A stretch of DNA of 64,000 nucleotides from Mastigias papua (GCA_964019165.1 OZ025274.1:6898368-6962367); one strand, 5' to 3'. Shown: positions 1 to 14,046, counted from the stretch's first letter. A program made the numbers and translations. The notes: generated from the sequence alone by a model not told the origin.

Positions 1-406
1 AAGAATATTTCAAAGTATATAGAAGGCTGTGATTTTCAAAAGTGTGATTTGCTTGTAGTACCCGAATGAAAACATCTTCGCGCAGATGGGTAACTTTAGA
101 TACGCTTTTACCTATTCTGTGTATATTAGTTTTTATTTAACAGCCTTAAATAACGAAATTATTATCATTACTATGAACATGACTATTTACACAGCTGTGT
201 GAAACGATGATTTCCGATTACTCGCATACAGACATGTTACCAAATGCGACTTCAAGAATTTCGGCGTTCGATAAATCGCGCCCAAAGCAAGATTTTAGAC
301 GCATATCGATTTCGTCATTGCTTAGCGTCATTCTGATGCTAATGGGTCAGTGGGTCAGCAGCCCGGACGCTGAAAAGAATTTTCACATCGTTATGTGAAA
401 TTACCT
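1..406. other. No recognisable gene
   Basis: AT-rich sequence. The only open frame (207-398, +) is short, has no recognisable domain and no convincing splice context. Nothing supported here. Confidence 0.5.
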
Positions 407-893
407 CATTAGAGGTCCTTTTTCTAGAGCTACCTCTAGCTTTTGATTCATCTTAGTACAAACGTTTCTTAAATATGACATTGAAGGAATTCTCTTTTCC
501 AAATGCAATCATTTCCAATTTCATCTAAATTCTCAACATATGTATCACCAAGTACAAGGGAGTCTATTGAAGCCAATCTAAACGTTTTTCGAAAAATTCA
601 TTGAAGGAATTCCTTCAATGTCAATAAATTCATTGTTACTATATCAAATAGGTATTGATTTTGGAAGGAGCAAACTTCTATGCAGGAAGTTTTTACAGAA
701 AGTTGTCAATTATCTCTTTTATCTGACATGTCAAGAACTGTTATCGATGCCGTAGAATCCCGTCATGTCGGACTCTCAAGGGAAACTGGAAATTGGTCCG
801 AGCTAAAGATCCAATAGGTTGGAGTGAATCGAAGGGGAATGAGAAATCAGTCCGACTAAGCGAAATTCCGACTTATCCTGGGTACGACTTAAC
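407..893 (+). repeat. Dispersed repeat, copy A (DNA-transposon-like)
   Basis: Several blocks match, in reverse complement, sequence at 50790-50873 and 51720-52010. Shared blocks are the AGAGGTCCTTTTTCTAGAG start, the stretch around TAGGTATTGATTTTGGAAGG, and the GTCCGACTAAGCG / GACTTATCC end. Copy A has about 155 extra bases (471-625) that copy B lacks. The TCCGA/TAAGC-type end blocks recall the terminal regions of Tc1/pogo-type non-autonomous elements, but I see no transposase, so the class is a guess. Confidence 0.6.
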
Positions 894-3800
894 GAGATTC
901 AACTGCATTGAACAATTTTTACGATTACGTAATCAAACTCTCCTAGCACAACTTTTGCCATTAGTTTCCAGGCACCAACAACGAAAATTAAACGAAACCA
1001 ACAAATATTACGATTCTGGTACAAGTGCTTGTGAAAACAGTAAACATATGAAAATACATCAAACAAATTGCAAGAGAGTTTGTTTTCACAATAATATGCT
1101 ACCTTGAGAATGACTTCAAACATATAAAAAATGTACATCAATATCTGGTGAGGAAGGCTGTAAACTGGGGGCTCAAATTTAGACACACGGATAATAGACA
1201 TCTGCGGAGGAACTATCATACAGTTTCTTTAAATAAACGAATGCAAAAATCAAACTCATTGCTGAAATTGAAAGAACATTGCTAGCTTTCTCCACTTCTT
1301 AGTCTCCTATGGACTATTCTTCGAAGATTACATGACTTATGCCTAGTTTCTAAGCAGGACTTTCTGAAATACGTTGTATAGTATTTTCCATTCTGGAATG
1401 CAACATCTTTTCCTAGACTACCTGTAGCAGTTTTCTCAGACCCTCGTACCCTTGCTGTAGGGTGAAGAAAATCTATGACCATTCAATGAATCGATTTAGA
1501 ATTTAGATGTAAAATGATGATACATTCGTACATCAATTTCTTTTCAAAGGGCGCAAGTAGAACCATATGGTCTTGCAGTTTGAATGACTGCTCGCCCCAA
1601 CTGATGGGATGCTTCTTTCCACATATTTCTCCATTAAAACCCTCTTCAGAAAAAGATACAATCCTTGAGGACCGTAAGTCAAACTTTGCTGCAGAGATTG
1701 ACTTTCTCCTGGTGCAAAGGAATGCTGCCTTTGTTGCATTCATGCTCGTTATTTCATTCTTGATTAATGCTGCTGCTATCTCAATGATATGTAATTTTTC
1801 TCTATCAGGATCATGATGCTTTTGTTTTTAGTATGACGTTTGCAAGACCGATTAAGCAACACTCCTGAAAGTAGCGACTTTTGTTCTACCATTTATTTCC
1901 ATGATAAAAGCTTCATTGCAAAAAATTTTTCAAGGACTTTTTGCCTAACACTGTCAGGAGTGTAACATTCGCCCTCACAGCATTCTCGCTTTTTTCCCAC
2001 TAGATAACTTTATCTGTTCATCATCATTTCCCTTCGAGTAAAGCTTTGAAAAAACATTGTTCCTGGACGAATTAATTGCCATATTGATTCTTTGAACTGG
2101 ATCCTTTCAAAGACTAGAATATATTTTCCGGTTCTAAAGTTGACGTTTCACTGTTGGTAGGATAGTGCATCTTCTTCCTTCATTCCAAACCAATTCTATT
2201 GTTAGAAGCTTTCATGAGAAAATAATGAGATTCATGAGATGTTGAGTTGTTGTAGTCAAAATCTTTGACTTTTCTTCTCCATTCCAATCAGCCATGTGCA
2301 AATAATACTGGTGACTTTTGAGTGTGTATCGCTTTGTGCAATATTTTTGCGCTATGCCCAAAATTTGGATGAATACTGTCGCCCCTTTTGCCACTAAATC
2401 GCAGTAAACCTTAGAGGGCTCTACACCCAATTATGATGTCGTTGTATCTTCCAAGTACGTTTTTTCAGAGGACGAAAAGATCCATCGCTGCATTGTGCAA
2501 ATCATCTGACGTAAGGGATAGGGCGCTTCTGTTTCTACTTCCCTAACAGCGAGTTTGGAGCATCTGGGACGGCTTCTTAGCCCAGTAAAAAGGAAAACTT
2601 AACATTTCGAGCATACCAGCTAATTGAAAGCTTTTGTGATAGATCTCAATATATTTCCTCAAAATAAAAATGGTCCAGAATCCAGAATCAGTCTATACCA
2701 GTCTATCGGTTGACTGAGCACAAGAGCAAGGACCTTTTGGATGGCCTCTCTTCAGGCCTAGAGACTGATCCTACCTGCAAATCAGGCACAAAGATAGGGA
2801 TGGGCAAGGGGGCATTGCCAGCCCAGCTGGAGGATTTCCCCCCCCCCTTGCCCCTTCAACAAACTTTTTGAGCTGAAAGTATGTGTTTGCTTAAAACTTA
2901 GAAAATGGACAATTTGACACAAAACAACCAGAATGTCACAAACAATAACAATGATTTCATCATTCTTTTTCTTTCCATAATGGGTATTTCTCTAAATTTA
3001 TAAAGGGTGTGTTCCTATAGTCTAAAGGGCGTAGTTTCAACAAGTTTCCTCATGCTTCACCCCCAGACCCCCATCCTTATTTCCCTAAAGGTGATCTGTT
3101 TTGCCGAGATTTGAAAAGCCATGTTGTTGGAAAAGCCTTATAGTTACAATTTCTTTTGTTATTCATTTGCATTTTGATTTATTTAGTATTTGTGTAAAGA
3201 ATTTGAACATCTTCCAACTATACCAATGTGCCCAATGGTGACTTCTGCCATAGATAAATGAGAAAAGGATTCCCTTTTGATGACAGGAGATTCCCCTAGT
3301 GAGTGAAATTTGGGGCTGGAAAAACAAGGGCTCCTCGTAGCTTATTGATGTACATTTTTAATATAGTATTTCCATCACCACCCTATATAGAATCATCAAA
3401 AAATAAATTCTTTTGCAACTAGTTTGAGGTCAAACACTGAAATAACATATTGAATAGACCAAAAGGCCAGCCTCTCCCTGTGCATAGCTATGAAATTGGT
3501 TCCTTAATCTCCAAAATTTGATTTAAAACTTAAAAAGTAGAACATTTTAATCCATTTCTTGCAATGAAGAATAGAATATCTGATAGGTTAACACACCCAA
3601 AGCAACTCATACTGCAATGTCTTAAAAAAATCAAGTGAGGTAAAACAAACAATTCAAATTCACCCTACCCATATTACAAAGATACAAATTTAATGCTCTA
3701 ATTTCATTTAATAAAAATGATTTTTCAAGAGTTGGAATACAAACAAAAAATTATTTTGGACAGCTGAATATTTTGCTTATCTGGAACACACTAAAAACAA

Positions 3801-4113
3801 CTACCAATAAACTCAGCTGTGTAAATTGCACAGATATGTTTGTTGCAAGCATTAGAGGACACTATGGCACATTAAACAGTAGTAAACTAAATTCACAAAA
3901 TGCATACAATGTGAGAATAAATATATAATAAGAAAAATCCTTGCAATGCTGTTCTCTCATATACCTCCAAGGATAAAGAGGACACCATACTGATAACAAT
4001 CAGTAAAATCCCAGTAAGATTGACAATGCATATCAGATTTCTAATGGAAACATGTGTGAAACATAATATTCTATGCACTAAAAAATGGGGGTAACTAAGA
4101 ATGAACCACACAA
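894..4113. other. Intergenic, no gene recognised
   Basis: Overlapping short ORFs on both strands at 899-1816 and 2212-2430 show no domain and no consistent splice signals. A C-homopolymer tract lies near 2839-2850. Nothing else is supported. Confidence 0.45.
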
Positions 4114-4317
<204 letters not shown>

Positions 4318-6445
4318 GCTGCTACTAACACAATGTCTTGCCAAAAGAAATATTGGATAAATAAAGCAGAACTCATGAATGACAAATCTGGAAAAATTAC
4401 AACACACATATGACCAGATAGTCTCCAGGCTATGAGGCAAAACTAGCAAAAGATATATACCATAATTTCAGTTTTTAGCTTAATAGCAATTAACAGCTGC
4501 ACAAAGTAATCAATGCAAATGGCCTAATTAAGTAACAAGAACAAATTTACAGTCCTATCTGTAAAAAATCACTTATACTGTTGATGCATATTTGCTTCTG
4601 AAATTACAATATAGATGGATAATATTTCGATCATAAATCTGGACAGGTTCAGAAATAATCAGCACTGTGAGTCATGTCAGAACATTGTTGTCAAACTACT
4701 AGCATCACTATGTGCCAAAAAGTATAGTGAATTCCCTTGATAAGTTTTATGAATAGCACAAACAGCTTTACAATAAAATTTAGGAACTTTTCAGATGTAT
4801 GTGGTTGGATAGGCATTACAGTGATAACAGTCCGACTATAGGAACATCCACTACATGGGCTCCAATTATTTAGTTGTCAATCACAGGTAGCAACGGGGTA
4901 AAATTGGATATCTCATCAAATAAAATTCTTAGCTGTGCTTTTCTGTTTATACACCAAACAATAATAAGAATGAATCACATCAAAGGAAGGATTTGGGGGC
5001 TCAAAACCCTTTGCTAAAGTGAAGAGTGTTTTTGAGGGTTTTGCCTCCTTTCAATAAGAGTATTACTTGTTTGGTGAATTTCTAGCATGATAGTGTAGAC
5101 AAACCTTTTACTAAAATTTTATATACATTCTGTATTACATACATTTCAATGTTGAATAGTTCAGATTAGATCTAAATTTTAACAGTTTAGAATAAATATT
5201 AGTTCACTGAATGGCCTATGGTACTCCACAAGGGAAGTAGTGAAAAATGGGGGAGGTCTATATGGGAAAGCATGGTAGGTGCACAATCAAATTATTTTTA
5301 GGGAATTGCCACAGTACACTTGGTGCTTCAAGCACAGTACTTTATCACCCCAATTTTGTAAAAGAAGAATTTGTAGAATAATAGTCATGGATGTACAACC
5401 TGAAACAGCTAAGTAAGTGCACATCTGAAGTGTGCATCTGGGATCTTTCAAACTGCACACCTCAGAGGGTTCTACTGCACACCCAGGAGATCTGAAGTAA
5501 AAGTTTCCTAATTCCCAATGAGGAGGGGGGGCGGGAGGGGGACTAATACCAAACTAATCAAAATCTCTTTCTAATATCATCAGTACACAACTGTATACCT
5601 AACTGTACAGATACTATTTGCCTATGCTACTAAGAAAACAATGTGCTAACAATCTGAAACAATCGTTGCTCTTGAAATGTTGTGAACCAATACACACGTA
5701 AATTTTTATGAGTACGCATATAGATATGAAAGTGAATGCATGTGCTCCATGGATATTGTGTGGGTGGCACATGTAGATTATCTTACAGCATGCTTCTTTT
5801 CTCATAAGTTAACCGCATGTTACCTACACATACGTACAGAGTCCATAGGTCAGCAAGTACCTTTCGATTTTAGAGCATGGAGAAATAAACAATCGGCTAA
5901 TAACACATAAAAAGAAATTGCCTTCCATTTGAACAACATACCTTCAGGCATTTAATAGTAAACTTCCCAATCTTCAGGTCGCACAGCCTGCAAGACTACC
6001 TCTACTTGCATTTAACTCCACAAACGGTAGCGTGTACCTGGCAGACTGCTACTCGTGAGTTTCTAGAAATGATGATGAGGACAAATGAAAACTACCTCGT
6101 TTCGAGTATTGCCTCGATCGAGAACACACATTGGCTCTCTAGCATTAGCAATGCAATTTAGTTATAGCCCCCTGACTCTTTTCATAAACAGGTCTGGAAA
6201 TTATCAGAAATATGCTCTTTCTCAGTTTTGAATAAAATAGTGGTATTCAAACTTACAGAGCATCTCTACCGACATCAATTAAATTATTTTCTTTCCCAGC
6301 ATTCCTTTTGCCTTTTTAGCTGCAAGTCCAAGCTGATTGAAGTAGAGCAAAGAAATAAAGGGTTCCGGAGGCTATGGCCTCTAGCAAAATTTTACGGCCA
6401 TTCTTTCATTTTAGTTTAGACTGGATCTCCAAATATCATGCATGC
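4318..6445. other. Intergenic, no gene recognised
   Basis: AT-rich, no supported gene. A G-rich patch at about 5520-5542 has several runs of three or more G and could form a G-quadruplex on the + strand. Confidence 0.45.
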
Positions 6446-7160
6446 CAGTTTCAGTTTCAGTTTCAGTTTCAGTTTCAGATTCAGTTTCATATTTAAAAAT
6501 TCAACAACATACACAATCTTAAAACTAAAAACAATTTACTACAAAATACTTAAATGACAAGATAAACAAGAAAAAATGATAAGCAATAGACTTAAATAAA
6601 GTTAACAGAACAGAATTAGGAGTTTGTATGAAGTAGAATTTTCTTAAGGAGGAGCTCTCTCAATAGATAAACCAATCGAGGAGAGAGAGCACCCCCTATG
6701 CTAAAAAAAACTCATCATTATTCTACTTGGAGATCTTTCAGTGCCTTAATTGATCAGTGTCAGGAGATGCTACCTTATTGAGGTATTTAGGATTTGTATT
6801 TGGTAGAGAAATGTAATTTCAAATCACGACGAAAAATCGTTACTGAGGCAGATTGTCTGATATTGGATGGAATGCTGTTCCAAGCTTTAGCACCTGCATA
6901 TCTAATTGATCGTAAGCCATATTGCAAAGTATTTTTACGCAACATAAAAAAATCACCTTTAGTGGCTTACCGTGTATCATATTGATGAACAGATGTCAAT
7001 GTGTTAAAGAAATTTTGAAAACAGATGGGAGAAATCCTATTGACAGTCTCATAAACAAATGTAAGCAGCTTTAGCTTAAATAAATCATACAATTTAAGGA
7101 TTTTCAACTCAGAAAAATGCCACAGCAATCAGCAAATTTGACAATATCAGAAGCATGCGT
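6446..7160 (-). mobile_element. LINE 3' end fragment (CR1/L2/Jockey-like reverse transcriptase C-terminus)
   Basis: Translated on the minus strand, about 7100-6778 reads as the C-terminal end of a non-LTR retrotransposon polymerase. It includes a segment like LKLLTFVYETVNRISP, then after one in-frame TAA the block RSIRYAGAKAWNSIPSNIR and RRDLKLHFSTKY before the stop. The Y-x-G-A-K-x-W-N-S-(I/L)-P signature is typical of CR1/L2/Jockey-type ORF2 ends. The 3' untranslated part ends in a hexamer array (CTGAAA on this strand) at about 6446-6490, as expected for LINE clades that end in microsatellite tails. 5'-truncated and inactive. Confidence 0.7.
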
Positions 7161-7639
7161 GTGAGAATGAAAAGGAATGGTCAGTTGGGGATGGTATGAG
7201 AAAATACGGCAAATTATTTGCAGATTTCATAATGCTTAGGGCATGCCTGATGCTTAAAAATGATGGAATCACTAGCGACCAAGATTTTTGGAGCAAAATT
7301 ATCTTAGTGACATTGATTGTTGAGTACTCAATTCTTCCTTTAGATTACTGTCTGAAGGGAATTAAACTCTATGTTTCGATGACATTCTGTCGACGGTCAC
7401 AAATTTGATTTCATTATTTAATGATCAAATTATTCCCTTGGTGATTCATTCATTTTGAACATTATTTATAACTCACTTGACACAATAAAACTCATTTTCA
7501 AAGCTCCTCTTTCCGTAACATAAAAGAACTTTTCATCACCAACTCCCGTGATCGGGGGGCAGCTAACTAGACGGGGAGCTTGTTAACAATTTTTACAAAT
7601 TCGGAGGTTTTTGCAAAGTCCGGTCAGAAATATATAGAT
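7161..7639. other. Gap between two LINE remnants
   Basis: A 70-codon open frame (7196-7408, +) has no recognisable motif. No other feature seen. Confidence 0.4.
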
Positions 7640-7872
7640 AACATGACTAGGCCATGTAGAAACAATGGGTTATCAACTTGTACCAAACAGGCTGCTATAT
7701 GGATAATCTGGGATGGGGAAGAGAAAAGTTGGACGTCCAAAGTTAAGGTACACTGACTAGAAAAAGAGCGATATGAAGAAACATAATATTGCTACAAATT
7801 TATGGCACAAATCTCCATCCAACAGAGCTATGTGGAGGAGGACAATGATATGAAAGGGAGCACTGATAAGAA
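7640..7872 (+). mobile_element. LINE polymerase C-terminal remnant
   Basis: In one forward frame 7713-7872 reads GKRKVGRPKLRYTD, a stop, then KKSDMKKHNIATNLWHK, SPSNRAMWRR. The G-K-R-x-x-G-R-P-x-x-R-Y ... D-M-K-x-x-x-I ... W ... R-x-x-W-R pattern is the familiar C-terminal tail of non-LTR retrotransposon polymerases. Upstream bases (about 7655-7710) continue the similarity weakly, with stops. It lies opposite in strand to the neighbouring LINE fragment, so it is a separate insertion. Heavily decayed. Confidence 0.6.
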
Positions 7873-9479
7873 GGATAATTATAAGAAAACGGTCAAAAAT
7901 TTGAGAAGATCTCTGGATGACTAATAAGAGAGAGACACGAGACAAAAGAGGACAAAGACGCGCACTCCTTGATCAAAACGATTGAAGGACCCTACTATGT
8001 CCAGACGTTGCGCTTTGGAGAGGTAGAGAAGCAACAGCCCATACCAGCTAAAGGGGTAATAAAATTTATCTATTTGTAGAAAATGACTCAATAGTCAAGG
8101 TAAAACTCATGATACCAGTAAATCGGCTAATAACAAAGAAAGTTTCGTTCATATCTGATAAACATTGCAGAAGCCTGGGTTAAAAAGAATGAAGATTCTA
8201 TTTTCAATGATAAGATGACATGAAAAGACATCGAAGGCATTTTCTGAACACAAAATGGTTCACAGCATATAAGATTGGCTCATTCATTGTAAAATAGAGA
8301 AGGAGAAAATACCTATGCCAATTTTATATTTAAAAATTGCACCCTTGAGAGAAATTAATCTTCAAATACGGAGAGGCGTTTATAATTTAAAGTAAGCTTG
8401 GGGAAATGAAAACATACGAAGAAGTCTAAATTTAAAATCTACTATGCAATGAAAACAGCAGAAATTGTATCATTTTGTTTGGGTAAACCATCGATATCTA
8501 AAGAGGTTTGATGAGATATAACAGCATTCAACTATCTTATGAATGCCATTCCTTTGAAAAAATTCGAACATTTGCAACTTTCCCAATCTTAAGATAAGAA
8601 GGATTTCATAAACTTCAGCCACTAAGGTGAATGATGAATCCATAATGTTCCAACTTTAAAATAAATATTGCCCTTGAGTATTCTAACACAAACGATGTGA
8701 GTGAAATTGCAGTCTATTCTATATTGTCCAAATTAAATATAAGCTTACGTGAGGCCAAATGAAGCAGGAGACTTTCCTACATATTACAGATACAAACCGA
8801 ATTCGAGTAAGCATGGTTTGCACAATAAATCAGAATAACTGTTGTCAGATTTCCTTGTATGAATTTTAGAAAATGGTCAAAAATGACAAAAGGAGAGATT
8901 TTCACTTAAAATGCAACTTTATCCCTTATTCCATCCCATTGAAAAACAGGAGGAGCGCTTGACATCCATCGCCACTTCTCTAACCTCCTTTCACCTGTTT
9001 CGAGTTCATGGCAGTTGTCCTTGAGTTCATGCATTAACTTTTTCTAGATCAAAAGTAAGACATACTGTATTCTTGGTTTATTCTGCCTTTTCCAAAAGCT
9101 AGATTCCCACTAACTCTAATTTATTCATTACATTACCATACAGTATAGTAACTAAGAACTAAACCTCTGAAATGTTTTAAGGCTCTTTGCGAAAACTCAT
9201 TGTTTCATCATCCAAATTTGAATAATAATATCCTGTTTGCAGGATCAACTCAGGATTCTGGACAGAAAAATTCTTATCGAATGTAATAGGAATATCGGAA
9301 ACATCAGTATGGATAGAAATTCTTCAAAATGGAAGTTTATTTCTGCCACTCACACTGTTCACCTAAGAAGTTAAAACCTAGAAAATATTATTTAAAGGCC
9401 ACCTTTATTAAACATAAGTTCGGATTCCGGAGCCCTGTGTGCTGATGGGATGGCACAAATCCTACACATTACTACATAG
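7873..9479. other. Intergenic, no gene recognised
   Basis: AT-rich, no long open frame, no repeat structure noticed. Confidence 0.5.
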
Positions 9480-9701
9480 CAGACATGGATGTAACAAGAA
9501 AATTCCAAAAAGCAAAATATTTGCTTGAATTCAGAGATTTTGTAGCAGAGATTTCATCAGCAGAGGCATCAAAGTTATGGGACATCCTAACAGTTCGAAA
9601 GGTTTTCGTTGATCTGAAACAAGAAGTAAAATGGAAGATCGTTCTTGTCAGGAAAGTAACAATAGGGAGTTTACAACATCTACTGATATTCAGACAACCA
9701 G
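9480..9701 (+). CDS. Candidate internal exon (unassigned)
   Basis: A 222-bp open segment lies between a possible acceptor (TACATAG, AG at 9478-9479) and a strong donor (CCAG|GTCAGT, GT at 9702). It is phase 1 at both ends, like most exons of the giant gene downstream. The peptide begins at the Asp-Met-Asp-Val-Thr-Arg stretch, is rich in Lys, Val and Leu, and includes AEISSAEASKLWDIL. I recognise no domain. The acceptor has no good pyrimidine tract, so this may be chance. It could be an upstream exon of the giant gene or an unrelated small exon. Confidence 0.28.
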
Positions 9702-9856
9702 GTCAGTTTTATTTTTTTGTGAGTTACCAAATATAAAAATTCTACATAGTTCACTTAATTATGGAGAATTTAAAGAAATTCTTCAAGTCACATAGTCTCA
9801 TTGATTCTTGAAAGGAAAGATACTGTACTACAAGTGATTGTGTTTGTTCACAAAGG

Positions 9857-9910
9857 GGATATAATTTGCATAGGAATGGCAATGGATATAATTTGCATAG
9901 GAATGGCAAT
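9857..9910. repeat. 27-bp tandem duplication
   Basis: Two adjacent identical 27-bp units beginning GGATATAATTTGCATAGG, at 9857-9883 and 9884-9910. Exact and therefore recent. Confidence 0.95.
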
Positions 9911-12900
9911 CATAAGCTCAACAAATAATGCAACTATTATACATAGAAAGCATAGGGTTTTGCAACATTGGGATGCATTCCCAGCTGCCTTGATCTCGGA
10001 CAAAGCCTAGGTACATACGTGTGTGGTACTATGTGCATTTGGCTGCGGCGGCTTGTGTTCTTATGGGTCTCAGTTTGGTTAGTTAGCCATCTCCCTTCTT
10101 GTCTTTAGAAGCACGGGTTGTCACAGGAATGTTTCAAGTGACGATAAAATTTTACTACAGCATTAGAGCTCATATATGTAAATTGCAAACATAAATATGC
10201 CCTGAACTTTGGAATTGACAACATTTATAATTTGTTAAATCTACGTCTTATCTTTCTTTAATTCCACATGCTTTGGACAGTAGATTAATGGTGAAATGTT
10301 CCTAACTCTGCTACATAGCAGGCTTGGAATTATAGAAATCAAAACATTACAAGAAATATGCTTAGCCATCCTAGTTTATGATAATACAAAATTAGTTGGC
10401 TCTTGATTGGTTTCAGCCCTATCTAAAAAGTAAAAAGAAATGCTATGGCATAAAACGATTGAATCCGGAAATGAGTTAATTCAGATTTGAGTTCCAAAAG
10501 TTCTTGTATTGGAACTTTATATCCCTTATCTACATGATGGATCTCCCTTTCTATGTAAATAACTCCATTACAATCACATTTCCTAATTATAGAACTCGTC
10601 TCTATTTGTGAAAAAATAGTAATGAACCAGTTCAGGCCTTCGTGTTTGGCCTAAACATCTAGGAACGCGAGTTATGCAGGTTCCTATAGACTGCTGTTCG
10701 TTCAGTGACATCTTTCGTTGATCAGTTGTTTGCGTGTACCATTGCTTAACGAGCAGAGAACACGGAGACAGAGAAAGGAGACGATGTTGCTGATAGTATT
10801 CTGACTCTACTCTGACTGACTATACAACACAGATTAGATCGTCTTGTATCCTGTCAGGTCCAGACATTGATTTCCTAATGAGTAACCTTTTTCCATGCTT
10901 TTCTGTCGTGTGCACCCAGGATAAGAGTGGTTGGGCATTTAGCGAACTGTTGAAGATAAGATTAGATATATACAGAAATAATACGTTCTATAATTAACGT
11001 GACTATACATACGTAAATAAATTAGCGGAAGGGCTGGTTTGGTGTTAAGCTGAAGTGAATAGAGGTAAGTAAAGGAGATGGTAAGATCACGTGATGTAAG
11101 GTTGTTTGTTTGTGCTGCGTTGGAGGTGCGAATGGATGACTGGCAAGATGTGCGGAAATTTAATGTGGATGAAAGGAGGAGAAGGGAAAGTTGTCGAGAT
11201 GAAAAGTGGCCTAAACTGCAATATTTACATTTGCTACAAACCTTTTGATGTGTGGACTTTTGGGTTACCAGCACTGCTAAACACACAACGTGCTAATTTA
11301 GTTACCTACTAACTTATCACTTCTAACATATCTTGGTTCGAGCTATTCATGGTCTGGAATGGAACGAACATATAAATACTGATCTTACTATTGCAAATGA
11401 TTTCTAGATCTGCCAAGCTATTCAGCATTAGGTTAGAGCTTCTTTGAAAAGAGGCTCTACATTTGTTCCATAATAGCATAAAGCACGTGAGAAAAATTAG
11501 GAACATTATCAATAGGACATACCTAAGACAGATTGCAACAACCTAGATGTAAAAGAAGCGCCAGCCCCCTCATGCCAAATTAAAACAGGGTTTGGTTTTA
11601 TCCTCTGCATTTAACAACGTCATTAAAAGAAGAATTATTCAATTGAAACAATCAAAATTTAGAAGTTGTAAAAAAGAACTGTAAGAGAGCTCAGTACTAG
11701 TACTTCTGACTTCTAATTAGGCTAATGATAAAGCCTCAAGCAACAAGTTCAATAAAATCCCCTCATCTGTGAACGACAGAGCTATCAGGAATTCAGAACA
11801 CAATGCATGATGCCAATAATATACTAATTCAACTCCAATTAAGCAGACCTTATCATTCGGACAAAAATTGTCCCTGTAACCCTTGCTGAAGCTAGAAGGC
11901 ATTGTGGGGAGCCCTTAAGAAATGCCTTCTAAGCTCGCTCTTTTGTTTTTACTAGTTATGTGAGCGACAATAGCTTTCTACAAAGATAGTTGAATGAATA
12001 TTGATTAGTACTTGTCATTTATACCACAATGGGCATCTCCATCAAAAGGAACTCTCCCAACTTTCATTGTAACTTTTAATTTGTATCTAATTGTGTGAAT
12101 GATTCCTATTTGATCGTACAAGAGCAACATGGACATCAGAACCCTAAAGGCCATACTGTATTTGTTTAATTATTTTGGGGACAGAGCAAGGCAGAATGGC
12201 CACTAGGCTCTAAAGACTAGGGGGCATTAGTGAGCCATGCTCTTCTAAAGACTATGGCCATTTGGCACAACACCTTTTAGTGCAATGATATGCCATAAAG
12301 TTGTAAAAAGGTGCGAGAAAAAGCAATAATATAAGGTACCAAAAGGACCCAATCTTGGTCCCTCAGTTGTGCCACTTTTGGAGTTGAAGAACATAAATAA
12401 ATCCGAGGAAACTACGATAAAATATAATGCTATTGTAAAAAATGATGACCTCAGTAGTCTGAGTGCGTTCTTGGATGCGGTAATATGAGAATGTCGACAA
12501 TGTGTCGGACAGTACCACTAAACTCTCCAATGACAGTTCACATACAGTCAGTGCTGTGTGAATGTAAAAGGATATTGTTTATGAGCTTTTTCTTGCCATG
12601 TACTTGGAGCGATTGCATTTGTCTATTGTCTTTAACTAGATAACTGAACGCCCGAATATTGCAGGTTGAATTCAAATGCAGGGTCAGTTTGCACATTAAC
12701 AATAATAACAAAACGTTGGAAAATTAAATTCTTTTGTCTGCTGCATTCATACGAGAACTGTACTCACTACGTGCATCAATTAGTTGTTCCTGAGCTTCTT
12801 CCGACATGTATGAAAGAATTATTAGAAAGAGGATTGATAATTAAAAGAAATTAAGTATAATGTAAGAAAGGAAGAATGATTGAAAGAATTGACTGGTATG

Positions 12901-14046
12901 GAAAGAGTAAGTAGCGTATTAGGGAGTTAAGTGACACCCCAAAGACAAAGGTAAGATAATCCATAATAGTCCTCTAATCCAGTAAGTAAAATGATCTAAG
13001 CTAAGCACTTCAAAGTTCATGATATAATGTGTTGAACATTTGAACTTAAAGTTGATGAAATCAGCAAATACTGATCCCAAATAAAATTTTTATGAAAGTG
13101 AATAATAGAAAGAACTTTCATAACAAAAATCAAAAGTCGCCTTAAGTTAAGAGGAGCATGAAAGCAAGGCTATGAGTCGACAATGAAATATAATTTGAAC
13201 TAGTTAAATTAAGAATGCTAGCAGCAAATACCACACTAATACTTGTATCCTAACAAAGATAAATAACTTTGCAAATGGAGAATTCAATCCGCAAAAACAC
13301 GATCTACTTAAATTCCTGTCTGGTCTGAGCCTACCATAGCAATCTATTCATAATCAACACGAGGCCATAAATATGCAATGATCACCCAAAAAACACACTG
13401 ATATATAGTAAAACAGATGCATCATAAACAAAAGTATATTTTTGCGAATGACAAATCGTAAATTGCTACAAATGTGCACTTTGGAAAGATGAGATGTAGA
13501 GAGCACATTTATTTTAGCCAAAAGTTCTGCTATTGACTAAAATGAGCCTTAATTTCTCCTATTGATTACTATGCTTCTTTCCTACGCAAATTCATATTTA
13601 GTTGAAAAAAGTATCCAAGAAAGAATGTTTATACTGAATGCTACAAAAAACTGGGCTAACACGAGAAAAGCTGACACATTGGCAGTTTGAAGACATTTTG
13701 CCTGTGATTGCATTGGCAGATGACTAAATTTCTACCAGCTTTCAGATTGAATCAACTTTTCTTCAAGGTTGGGATATATCACCTATTGGTCAATACCTGT
13801 TTCTTTAGTTTAGGCAACGATTTCATCAGGATCTTAATTTCCGGCATCAGTCTCGAAGACTCCTGTCGGTTCAATAGCTATCTTTTGCATGTTCAGTATG
13901 CAGGCATAAATCCTTCTGCAAACTGGCCACCATAGTTTCATGACTAAAGATTATGGAAAATGCTCTTGGATAATTGAAAAGACATATTGCTATTTAGGGA
14001 ATTGGATCCTTCTAAAGATTTTATCGTTACTTATATTTGATTTTAG
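9911..14046. other. Intergenic or upstream intron, no gene recognised
   Basis: Several 60-115 codon ORFs (10939-11286 minus, 11106-11312 plus, 12666-12854 plus, 13708-13935 plus) have no recognisable motif and no paired splice sites. 10650-10860 is less AT-rich than its surroundings, but I see no clear promoter element. Confidence 0.4.

Noticed and set aside
1282..1816. Overlapping ORFs next to repeat copy A, considered as a pogo/Tigger transposase
   Set aside because: No helix-turn-helix or DDE motif could be read on either strand.
5520..5542. G-rich patch as a regulatory G-quadruplex
   Set aside because: Can form in principle, but there is no gene nearby to regulate and no second signal.
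12661..12720. A VEFKCRV-like peptide after a TTGCAG acceptor, suggesting an Ig-domain exon
   Set aside because: The frame stops within about 20 codons and no usable donor or second half of an Ig fold is present.
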